Positions 27,001 through 38,190 of a DNA stretch of 64,000 nucleotides are shown in pieces (the stretch's first letter is position 1; each line of letters begins with the position of its first letter). The stretch is from Nemopilema nomurai (taxonomy: Eukaryota > Cnidaria > Scyphozoa > Rhizostomeae > Rhizostomatidae), in assembly GCA_003864495.1 (NCBI GenBank), contig ML133498.1, positions 883,418 to 947,417 of the forward strand. The letters run 5' to 3'. The translations under genes and the position numbers were made by a program. The notes beneath the pieces were generated by a model, which searched no databases, was not told where the DNA came from, and worked only from the letters and a program-made list of their open reading frames with translations.

Positions 27001-30000
27001 AGCTTGTGTAAAACATCTTGTTTGGCAGTGTCTTGAAAAGCTACAGTATGCGACTCACTCACATATGCTACATTGTCAAAACGTTCTTGCCAGCAATGCT
27101 AGTAGAGGAACACCCATTCATTGAATGTTCTCCCATTCGGCTTTGATTAGATTGAATTTCAACTGAAGTCATGCTTCACTCCATAGCAAATCGCACCAGA
27201 TTCGAGTGCTAAATGCAAGCTCTGAAGTAGCTGCGTTGAAGCCAGAAGAAACCTCCGATGGTCTGCACTATAGCCCAAAAGTTGAAAAAGTGGTGCGTCA
27301 TTACGTCTTTGATTATTTTTCAACCGAATGCCGGTTTAAATAGTATAAATTGATAATGAAATAATATGCTGAGGACATATGAAAACTATGCTGTGGCAGC
27401 CTTATTTGCTTTCGATCCCAGCAATCAGTAATAGTAATGGTTAATCTAGACTTGTTCTCTGTCTTTTTAGCAACTAGACATGATCCTGAACTCATTCTGC
27501 AATCAGTACATGGTGCCAAACGATGCTTCTTGCTGCATAGAGATGGAGAAAGTCACGAGACTGCAGTTTAATACATTTGCTGTTTTCGCCACATGGTAAC
27601 TTGATAAGCTTTTATTACAATCGGTACCCATAATTTTTGAAGCCTTGAAGCCAATTTTTTCTTGCCTCTCTCTATTATTTAGCTTCGTTGATATAAAGCT
27701 TTGTTATTGAAATCTAAACAGAAAACTGATTCGAGCTTTGTTTTTATCTTCCAGTGTTTTACTTTGGCTTGTGATGTTCTGCCTTCGTAGATGCTCGAGG
27801 TGCCAGCAAGGTCGGTTTCTTCTATTCTCTTTCTCCTATTTTCAAATAACCAAACTCTGTTTAAAACTGGGCGCTTAAGATAATTTGCGCTTAATGGGTG
27901 TTGTGAGTTTTTTTAGACGATTGTTATCATGTCGATATGAATGATGCTTTTTTCAGGACCGGAGCCAGTGGAACAAACTGGCCTAGCATGGATGCGCTCC
28001 GAGACAACGTATGCTGTTTTAAAGTCAATGGCAAAACTTTCCTTCATAATGGCATATTTCTTTGTTTGCGATAGGTAAGCTTTTATCTCCAACAACACCT
28101 CCTAAAGTGAGTGCTAAGACTGGTTACTTTACTGCGTGGGGCTTCAACGTGTCTCTATAGTCTGGCCTTGAAGCGAGTCAGGCCTTGAAGCGAGTCAGGC
28201 CTTGAAGCGAGTCTGGCCTTGAAGCGAGTCAGGCCTTAAAGGGACTCTATTGTCGGGTCTAAGAGCGACGCTTTAGCTTTGGCTCGACACGATCACTCTA
28301 CGGCACGTGGTCCCTCTTTATCCTCACATTTATCCTTTCCAGACAGCAAAGAATACGATAAATGCTTGTCAATTTTGCTTTGTTTACGTGGGTGGGTTAA
28401 TGCAGACGGCTGAAAGCTACGCGTAACACCTTCATTCTTAACTCGTTAATGCAAGGCCTTTCCTTAGAAATGTGTTTTTCGCCTCGTTCATTATTCATCT
28501 TGTGCCAGCAATGTCACCAATCCCACGTGCGTAGGCGAGCGTAAGCAGCATCTTATGCCATGATGGTCTGCAAAGTAGTGAGAACTTCTTTAGTTTTAAG
28601 TTCCAATCTCTAGACCTGTCAATCAGCTTCAAATCTTACTACGAGCTACACATCACGTAGATGAAAAAGGCACACCCTTCTATGCGTTTGATAACATGTT
28701 AATTATAATCTTAATAACATTGATAACAAGAGCTGCAATGCTAATTGAAAGATAAGTTTAACTCCGTTCCGCTGGCCTCCGTTATTTTTTGGAATATCCA
28801 TCGCTTTGCGTCAAAACATCGCTTTGCGTCAAAACATCGCTTTTCGTCAAATCATCGCTTTTCGACAAATTTGCCAATGCATCGCACCCAAATTTGCCTT
28901 TTTAACCTTTGCCTTGTTCTGGAATTTCCTATTTTCTTTTTTTGTTTTCCAGATGCTACGTGTTAATGAAAGCACCAAAAGATTTTTCTTGGGCTGCGTT
29001 TTTTGCCCCTTTTGGGGTTATGGCTTTCCTTGGCGTTTACAGACTAAAAAAGACAAACGATGTAAGTGGTCTGACTTAAAAAGGCTCTTTGCCCTTCATA
29101 AGAGCTGAAAAGTTCTTTTTGAAAGAATGCTTTCTAGGATTACTAGCAAAAACTGCTGGGAAACCACAGATGCTTTTTCTTGTTTATGATTTTGCCGGTA
29201 CTACATTTGTTGGGTGTTGTTTTGTGTAATGACATTAATCATTTTTTAACAGAACGCTCGTTTTTCATGAAATTCTATTATCAACAGCCAGTCTTACGTT
29301 TAGTAAACAACCTTCCAGCGAACATTCCTCAACAAAGACCAGTCAGATGAATGGAAAGGGTGGATGATGCTCCTTATTTTGGTCTACAATTACACAGGCG
29401 CTGAAAAGGTATTGGTGTCGCATCACCGCAAATAACGACCACATCCATGAGGGAACGGCAAACTTTGTTACTAAATCCCCATTTAAACTAGTTATTTTTT
29501 ACTTCAAGTTAGCGAACTCTGCATTCCCCCACCTAGTGTTGAAGAGCCAAGAAAAGATGGGGCATCAAATTTTCTCAATATTTCATACAAAATGAGCTCT
29601 TCGGTCATTTAAGTTTATAATGCTTTTGTCAACATGCCTACTGAATTGAATGTAATGTTGCAAGAAATGCAGGGAGGAGAGTATCAGCATAAATGCAAAG
29701 GGAAAGAAGTTTTATTGGGGCCCAACGCTTTTTGCTCTCATATTTCACGATGCCTTTGAATAAGGAATTGCGTTCTGGCTGTAAGGGTGCAAATTCACAT
29801 CATCAGCTCCATTACGGGCATAATTTACTTTCCGAAACTAAGTCTGGATTTTTTTAGGGTTGGATCATCTCTGTTCCTACTTGCTACTTGCGTTCTTGAA
29901 CCTATTTCCAAAAATAATATTTTATTACATCAAGATTTTGACAGCAACTGAAAGCAAGAGTTTTAGGCCTGGTATAGAGTTAGACCTGTCACGAAATTTT

Positions 30001-33000
30001 TTCGTTTGTTATCTGGATTTCTAAAAGAAAATCGGCAGTTGAATGTCAACCTTACTTTGCCAATAACTCAGAAAACTGTTCCAAGTAAGAATCTGTTCCT
30101 TTAGTTCTGGGTCAGCTTTTGGCACTTTGTCCTACAAGGTGGACGCGATGCTTTAAACGTCAAATTACGCTTGCAGAATTAGCCACAGTATGTCTGAAGT
30201 AAGTTTGCCTCCTTTTTAGATTTTGCCGATTTATCTGTTCGTCGAAGTTCTCTTCGCGTCGTACCTGTTCATTATCGGCTTTGAGAGCTTCACTTATCTG
30301 TGGTCAACTGGAGACTTCGGCTTATATCGCATATGCAAGGTTTGTGTTGCAAAGAAATTTTCTCGTACGAATTTTATGGTATTGCCACGTTCGCTGAATA
30401 TACTCTAGAATATACGCTGAGTATACGCTGTGTGCAAACAAATTCATAGCAAGAGCCCATTTAGACTAGAGCTGGTCCTTTTATCCGAGTTGTGTTGTAG
30501 AACTTTTAGCTTTGGTATTGCATTAGAATGTTTATGGGTTCTCCTTTCAAGAGAGCAAGGCCCTCTTTGTGCGTTGGAATGGAAGGTCCTGGTTTGGTCT
30601 TCCACCTGACGTATACTGTATTGTTTGATGTATACTGTGGCTATTTGCTAAACGTGGTGTTTTGGTTAGAACAGCCAGCCCTTCGCCTGAAGCATTAGAT
30701 TCCGACCAGAATCAACTTGATTCGCCCATTTAACATTAAAGACTGACATTAAATAACAAGAATATTATTTGTGAATGTATGCAGTTACATAGAGAAAACC
30801 ATCACTTTTAATTTTGTCATCTGCTAAAACATGATGATGAGGCTATTAAAGTGATTACTGCGATTACATTTACAAAAGTACTGTTGTGCATTGACGGAAA
30901 TTTCCATATTTATCGACATAAGGGTGTTTTTCAATTGACCTGTAAGAGTATTCCACGGTCATTAAAAGGCCTGATGTTTGAATAAGTGTCGTACGACGGT
31001 GGAATACTGTACTAAAGAGGGCAACTTAAGGCCTTCTGTTTACACAGGGTCAAATGATACCATTCCAAATTGAACAGCTATCGTACCAATATGGCACTGC
31101 TTAGATGAATAGTTTTCTGTTCAATTATAGCAAATTGAAAATGCCTTTGAAAGTGGAAGCTTTCATGCACCAACCTTTTAATTTTTAGTGTTTTAAGATG
31201 GCATAGAAGTTGAAAGAAATTCATTGATACCCAAAGGTGACTGAAACGGCTTTGCCGAAAGTAGGGCAAATGGTCAGATAGAACAACTCCTCGTATATCC
31301 TCCGATATAGGTATGCTCCGAGAAATCTCAACGCGTTTATAAGTGCCACACACAGTATGCAAAATGAAATTTCCGTCAATGAATTACAAAATGATTGCTT
31401 GGGAATCGAGATTTGGCCAGAAGAAATGTAGACGATGATCCCAAGACAGCGAGACAAACACGCCATTGAAGTATTCCGATTTCGATATACTTGTACGAAA
31501 TTGGCAAAAACCGATAATGGTACAATATCTGTGCACCCATTGCATAGACCATCTTGAGATGACCATCATCATGTCTACTTGCAATCCGTTTTTTAAGGAA
31601 ATGGCCAGGCTGAACGTAGTCCCTGTTGCCGCATGTCTGTTCATGGACCGACCATACCAGTTCTACTACCTCAATTCCATCTTGTCAATTTGGTTCATAT
31701 TTCTGTACCTCATGATGATTTTCCCCCCGAGGCTTCGTGCTCAATATGTCGAAGGTTAGTCAACCTTTTGCTGAATTTGTTGATGATCATTTGCTGTTTG
31801 CAGTTGTTGTTGCAAACTGTGTGTAATTAATAAACTTTTATTGACAATTAGAAATCACCCCCAAACCTTACTTAATGTTGTTCTATTGGGCAAAGGGATT
31901 GGCTATGACCCTTAGCGGGAAACGAATATGGACCTCTGTTTTAGAAAGAGCCATTTGAAATCAAACCGCAAATTAAAGCTATGAACATTGTAAATTAACT
32001 TAGACTTGGACACGGTAAATAAGATGACGATTGCGAGACCGAGTGTGGATTCTCCTCCGAATTGCATCGGCCGTTTGCACCAATGAACATTGTGCTGATT
32101 GCGTTTGTGCGGAGAATGCAGACCGACTGGCTGGACGGGGGTTGCTCCTCTATTTCAAATTTTCACCATTAGGAAGATCGCTGACCCTTGCTACAGCATC
32201 ACTTCCTCATTGTCTGTCAGCTTAACACGTGTTTACATTATCTATCCTAGAAAATATTAAAAATTATATATGGGTGATGCTGAAATTTGGTGTCCTTTTC
32301 GCGTTGGTTTTCATTATTTGGGGAAATGAAGTAAGTTGATTTATTACTTGTTCAATTTCTCCATCCCTAGATGCTAAATCCTTGAGGCTTTTTGAAAACA
32401 AAGCCTTCGTAATATTTTTATTTACATTTTCCTTTTCTAAAATAATTAACTTTGTTTATAGCAAGTTGTTCTTGCTGAAAAATTAGCTTTCCTAACCCTG
32501 TTGTCATTTCAGACTGTTTGTGACTGGCTTTTTTCACGCATTGCGATAAAAGAACTGTTTATCGATTCGTTTGATGGCGTCCACCAGTGGACCGTCCGAT
32601 CTGGCAAAGACCGATATGTAAGTTGTGCTCTGCGCGGCTTTCACTCTCATAGTAAAAGCCCATTGGTCGCGTTGACATTAATTTAAAGAAAAACTGTTAT
32701 GATGTGATTTCATTTGTAATTAAACTCATTTGATGTCGGCCTTCGGTGCAACTTTGTCCTCTAACTAAGCTCACTCAGAATTTCTAATCAAGTCTCCTGA
32801 ACATTCCCCTTTTGCAATGTACCACTTTAACGAAATGTTCGTCGGCCTCTTTTTCGATCATAACGGAGGTCTGCTTCAATTCGACAACAGCGTGCACCCA
32901 TCCGAGGCTGACAAATGGCTGCGTTTTAATCCTACACGAACTCTGTATGTCAGCCACCACTTCAATGACATTAAACCATTACAAACCTTTCAAAGTCAAT

Positions 33001-35318
33001 CCATTACACTTGACCTAATTATTGTTTACAGGAAAATTGAGTGGGAATGTGCTAATCACGTGATCAAGAGCCGGGTTTCCAGATTTGATTGTTAATCAGG
33101 ATTTCAAGTTCCTTGGCATGCAGAATGTTTATGGAGCCCCCGTTGCGTTTTGCTTGAGTTCAACTAGAGCTTGATGATGTTTTGCATTAAACGCGATTTT
33201 TGTGTACTTATTAGTCTACAATTCCAATTTCAGATCATTATCTACGCAATGTTCGCCGCCTTTGGTTATGCAACCGCCAAAAAGTACAACATTGCGCAAG
33301 AGAACGCGGACAGTTCCTGTCTGTTCCGGCGTAGGGGGACAGTTTTCGCTCTGATCTTCTCTGTTGCGGGAGCATCGGTATGTGCTAACAGTCATAGCTG
33401 CCAATCTTAATCATCAATCAGAATCACCAATCATATTCATCAATCAGAATCACCAATCATTCATCAATCAGAATCATTGATTATCATCTAAATCATGCAA
33501 GTCATAGTCAAAATCACACCATCAAATATCATCGATCATGAGCCTTCATCACCGCCAACCTGTTACGCCAGAAGACATCGCAACTTAGTTCATATAAGAT
33601 GCTTTCGTTATAGCGATAGTCCGGATCTTCTTTACCCTCAATGGATTTTCTTTAATCTTCAGTTGAGACTTTTCCTCCCCAAATTCAATTGATTCGCTTT
33701 TCAGCTGTTTGGCGTTCATTTGTTCGCCTGCAACGATCGCTCGATATGCAATACCGCCCACGCAGCGGCCTCCTGTATACCCGTGAGTGTCAATTTTCTG
33801 TTTGCAATACAAATAATTTTCGTTTTTCGGCAGCCCTTGATCCCTCGCGTCTCTTGATTATTCTTCTTTTGTCCTGGACTGTTCTCACTCTGCTTTGTGC
33901 TCGTTTATATCGCCTACACAATGTCCCAACCCCGATTACAAACACTGAAGCCCAAGTTGGCCTGAACACATTAATACTTTTCCTTCGATGTATTTGCAAA
34001 TGCTCCAAAATACAACTCTATTCGTGCAACTGTGCTTTTCTTTACAATCCTTCGCGAATAAAAATGGTGTTTTACACTTGTTCGCTGATCAGAAAGTATT
34101 TTCTCATTTTTAGATCACGTCCTACCTGCTTTTACGAAACGTTCCTACTTGCCTGAGAACAAGATTCAGTTCATTCTTCGCTTGGGTCGGGAAAATGTCA
34201 ATGGAGGTAAATGCACTTTGGACCTATAGCCTTGTTTTGTTTCAAATTCTTCCCTCTTTTTGCTCTCAATGCTTTCCTTAAAGCTCTAAGGAAATTTAAA
34301 ATTTCATATATAGTTAGGGGCGCCCGTATATTTTCAAGACAATAGGGTGCTTGCCCCTAAAGCTCTAAAACCTTCCTTTGGTGCCTCTGAATTAACGAAG
34401 GTATGATTCGGTCCCTTAAATAGCAAATGCTTCATTGTTTTGGGAGCAAACAAGTCCGATACCCATCCTCCACCAGCGCCTTCTCCCCCTTTTTTAGAAA
34501 ATGAATTGCACAATAATTTTCTTCTTTTTTCTTAAAACAGGTGACTTTACTTATCTGTATTGTCCCCTAAGTTCCCATAAAATGAAAGATTTTGGCCATG
34601 AAGCAACCAAACTTTTCCACGTCAAGCTGCGTTTTATCTTAGCAATTCAGACTTTTAGAAGCCTCAATCTTTTCTGCTCTTAATTGTGTACTGTGACAGC
34701 TAAAGTGGCCATTCTGCTAACAAGTGGTGAACTTTCACTCTTCCCTAAAAACGAATGGTCACAACTGTTAGCTGCCGCAATACACATGTTCCTCCTGATG
34801 TTGGTGCTCCCAGTGGCCCTGCAGAACCTTTTGTTTCCCTTATCCACACAGTGAAGTAGCAAATCCCCTTAAGCCATTTCATGTGCTTTTCCCTGACTGT
34901 TTCTATTCTAAAAAAAAATTTCCATAATGTCTTTTCACCACATAATCTCCCTCCACCTGCAAAAGTACATAAACCTGAAAGAAGATTATATGCTACGCGT
35001 TCAATAGCACGTTTGTTCATTTACTAACTACCCCCATCTTCTTTGCAGCTGTTCGTGGCACAGTACCATATTTGGCTAGCCTCGGATTCACAAGGCCTTT
35101 TAGTATTCATCCCAAGCCATCCGACAGTGAATGCCTTGCTGACTACTTTTGTGTTCCTGTGCATTGCCATGGAGCTGCGCAGCATTTCAGACACTCTTAC
35201 GCATGCGCTGGTGACAAAGGACGTTCGAATCATGCTTCGGAGGCTGGTCATTTTCATTTTGATGCTGTTGATTATCTGGTGGCACAAAAGCCATGGCAAA
35301 AAACCGGTGCCCAGCTAG
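21007..35318 (+). CDS. CASD1: CASD1, sialic acid 9-O-acetyltransferase, Golgi multipass membrane protein
   Basis: Family role: transfers acetyl from acetyl-CoA to CMP-sialic acid in the Golgi. Exons: 21007-21181, 21964-22057, 22578-22698, 23542-23562, 24189-24251, 24689-24733, 24971-25057, (25084-25117 doubtful), 25523-25705, 25968-26058, 27187-27292, 27471-27595, 27755-27810, 27957-28074, 28953-29061, 29319-29408, 30220-30339, 31598-31754, 32251-32330, 32513-32617, 33234-33377, 33705-33782, 34114-34206, 35049-35318; about 854 residues. An N-terminal membrane anchor precedes a lumenal SGNH/GDSL-like domain with nucleophile block VAFVGDSRMRGLFF and acid/base block SDGLHY. Then comes the multipass acyltransferase-like part: SFIMAYFFVCDR, DQSDEWKGWMMLLILVYNYT, STGDFGLYRICK, FMDRPYQFYY, FVAQYHIWLASDSQGLL. 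The start is the first in-frame ATG. A charged insertion of about 40 residues before VWMVQDPVVEKKL is absent from the human protein. The junction near 25058-25523 is uncertain. Confidence 0.92.
22812..23224. mobile_element. MITE-like element in a CASD1 intron
   Basis: Perfect 18-bp inverted termini, GCAGTCTTTGTAATATGA at 22812-22829 and its complement at 23207-23224, bound about 413 bp. Subterminal GCGTGTGCGATG-like motifs recur inside both ends, partly inverted, and could fold. Only a short CTTT direct repeat abuts the ends, so superfamily is unassigned. No coding capacity is seen. Confidence 0.65.
28160..28245. repeat. 17-bp minisatellite, five copies, CASD1 intron
   Basis: Five copies of GTCAGGCCTTGAAGCGA, with T/A variants at the fourth base and a decayed last copy, lie just after the exon ending at 28074. 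Confidence 0.9.
28799..28870. repeat. 18-bp minisatellite, four copies, CASD1 intron
   Basis: Four copies of CATCGCTTTGCGTCAAAA with progressive substitutions, about 80 bp upstream of the exon at 28953. The unit is a multiple of three, so it reads open in more than one frame, but it is intronic. Confidence 0.9.
33410..33480. repeat. Short imperfect tandem repeat, CASD1 intron
   Basis: Three copies of a CATCAATCAGAATCACCAAT-type unit with small length differences follow the exon ending at 33377. Confidence 0.8.
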
Positions 35319-35383
35319 TACGTGCCCATCGTGTCAGTGCTGAGTGGGTTAGAGGCGAGCCAGTTAGTACTATGCTGGCTTTA

Positions 35384-35492
35384 GTGCCCACCTGACTTAG
35401 GTGCCCATCTGACGTAGTTGCCCATCTGACGTAGTTGCCCATCTGACGTAGTTGCCCATCTGACGTAGTTGCCCATCTGACGTAGTTGCCCA
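35384..35492. repeat. 17-bp minisatellite just after the CASD1 stop codon
   Basis: Six copies, the first diverged, of GCCCATCTGACGTAGTT begin 66 bp after the CASD1 stop, so they probably lie in the 3' UTR. Each intact copy carries TGACGTAG, one or two bases from a CRE/AP-1-family site. Confidence 0.9.
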
Positions 35493-38190
35493 GCAGTGCT
35501 CCCCACATATTCGTATTCCCCACTACGCATTATACACCTCATTGTATCGTATTTTGAACATTCATTGCTTTAGTAAATTAGCTGATTTGCTACAATTTCT
35601 TGTACGTCTTTAACCTGTTTGTGTCTGTGTACTAACGGAACTGGAGATCTTTGGTCGTCTTAGAAGATTACTGCCGCTGCCCCTGAAAGTACCAGGCGAT
35701 TTCAAGGCACTTGTTGGTTATTATTCCATTTTCCAAGGACGTTGTCCCAAACTACATGGTGTTGTAAATTTGTTGACACATGATTCATGATACCACATGG
35801 ATGCCAACACGTGCTTTTAATTTTGGGAAGACCTTTTTATTCGTTAACTGGGGGCTGTTACAGTTTAGACGAATGAAGACCCCAAATCCCGTGTGTTTGG
35901 AATGGTAAAGCATCAGTTTAGGCCGGCGTTTGTGCTTCCTGATTTGCCTGAGCAGACCATTACCGGGCACTAGTTTCTTCCCCGGTCATTTTATTTATGG
36001 CCACAACTGCAGAATCTCGCTAATATGATGATAGTATTTACAGTAAATTGTAGGATGCGCTGACAAATATAGTCTAAGGCTGCCTTTGATTAATCGCAAA
36101 TATATGTCTTTTGATTTAGAATTGTGTGATGAATTTTTTAGATTGTCAAGAAAAAAGTCTTGAGACGATTCTGACTTTTTGTTTACCGTCTTCTTTTCTT
36201 GTTTGACGCGTTTTTAATTACTCCGTTTTCGAATGTCTCCACTTGAAACGTCATTTGGGAGTAACTACATTTTTAGTACATGAATGGGAACGCAAAAGCA
36301 AAAACTAATCCTACAGCATCGCTTTCATTAGAAAGCGGAGAAGTGGACAAAGGGTCTTATACGAACGATTTACGAATTCTTAAATAGCTGATGTTTATGC
36401 TAACTTTTATTGAAATTCTTATCTTTACACTCTCTTTATCAACTGTCTCTCTTTCTCTTCTCTTCCCAAAAGTGCTATGCACTGCTAAGATATTGGTGAT
36501 CACTGACTTGCATCTCTTCCTGTCCTTTGTCGCCCACATATTGACATATTTATCTTTTATCATTCGCACCTTAGACGTACATTGCTAGGATTTGTCAACA
36601 GCAACCACCATAAAAAATTATCGCGATAGGTTAAACAGACATAAAAAGATTTGAGAAAATGCAATACATCAGAAGAATCAATGCGAGGAATCAATGTGAT
36701 AGAAGCGAGACCAAGTGAGGGCGTGCAAAATCATTCATGTGTACTTCCATTTAATCTTAAGGGCGTGTGTGTGGCATCCTTGAGGTAATTTTGTCCCCGT
36801 AGGAATTGCTGGACTATTTTCAAGGGCATACCTAAACGCTATGAGACAAGCTGCCTTGAAATGTCAATAGGCCTAGCTCTAGAAACATCGCTTTCAACTT
36901 TGATATTTCATATGCAATTAAGGACGGCAGAATAAGAATGACAGAAGAGATTCCGAAGATTTCGCATGGCTTTGTAGAGAAATAAGTGAGTGTGTTCAAC
37001 TTGATTAAAAAGTATTTTCGATTCGTCTACGGCAAAGCAGCCTTCTGTCGGCAGCGTTTCGCCCCTGGTTTTGCTCGCATTTGTTGGCCAACACTCGCTA
37101 CCGTAGCTTCTAACAGCTGATCGACAAGCGAACTTTAATCTCGAAGTTAGCCGGTGAAAGCCAAACGGTTGACGATCTCCAAAAAAGCCATGGAATTTTT
37201 ATGTACAGGACGATTATAAGATTTGAATTCGGAAGCATTAAGGAAATGTAAAAACATTGGTACCTTCGAATGTAACGGCAATTTGAGAAAATTAAAATTT
37301 GGAAAACAAAAACTTAAAAAGCTAAATTTCTATCTCAACATTGAAAGTTAGAATACTCAAAACTTGATGTTACGGGGTGAAATATATTTTTGAAGGCGGT
37401 AGCCATTATGGCTGTGTGCTTCTTGTGCTAGAGTGGACTTTAAATGGATTTTTCTACTGTTTACTTCTGGAAAGTTAGTTTCCAGCTGCAAGCATTAAGA
37501 ATAAAATATCCGCATTTGTTCATAAGACAGTTTATCAAAAACTTAATTAGGATGCTGTCTTAGGTTAAAAATCGTAAGGGGTATTTACACAATCCTTGGG
37601 GTGTGATCCCATTTTGAATCATCTCCCATTGCATTAAGAATCAATCTGAATTATGATGATGCCCTGCTTTCGAAGAATATTCTAATTAACCCACCTGAAC
37701 ATTAAACTACTCCACCATCAAGTTGAATATGCACATGCGGTCGTGCTGGAAACCCCAACTCCCTGTTATTTCTGTTAATCGTTTAAAAACACAACTGTAT
37801 ATTTACAATGCAGCATCGTTAACTTCAAACACCCGTATGTAGCTATGAACAATCTTACATTACCATGAAAAGTATTTTTTACAAGGAGTTTAAATTTTCT
37901 AAGCAACAATTTCTAGACACAACGTTAATGTTTGCAAGGCAGCTAAAGGATCAGCATTGTCGTGGCTTGTAAAAGTGATTGCTCGTCTGAAAAAGTTGTC
38001 TGATGAACTTGGCTACACCAGAGTCGCTACAATCGACTTGCCGGCTAACTAGACGACAGGGTGTCAGCTGCGTTTTGATGGTAGTTTTCTTTACAACAAA
38101 AACTGATCATTGACTTAGTGTGGCAAGCGAAGGTCAGTTTGTTCCTGGCTAAAAGTTTCCAGGGTGAAACATGCCCCTAACAAATTACCT
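35493..38190. other. Intergenic region between CASD1 and the globin 3' end
   Basis: I find no convincing gene. A stretch at 37010-37110 is open in two frames and somewhat GC-richer, and 37950-38060 reads KKLSDELGYTRVATIDL in one frame, but neither has clear exon borders or family resemblance. This segment should contain the globin 3' UTR. Confidence 0.5.

Noticed and set aside
32817..33095. 92-codon frame beginning MYHFNEMFVGLFFDHNGG
   Set aside because: It lies between CASD1 exons 32617 and 33234, which join in phase and match the family without it; no splice sites fit.
33689..34156. 155-codon open frame on the + strand
   Set aside because: It overlaps CASD1 exons 33705-33782 and 34114-34206 in a different frame; the homologous frame there is the spliced one.
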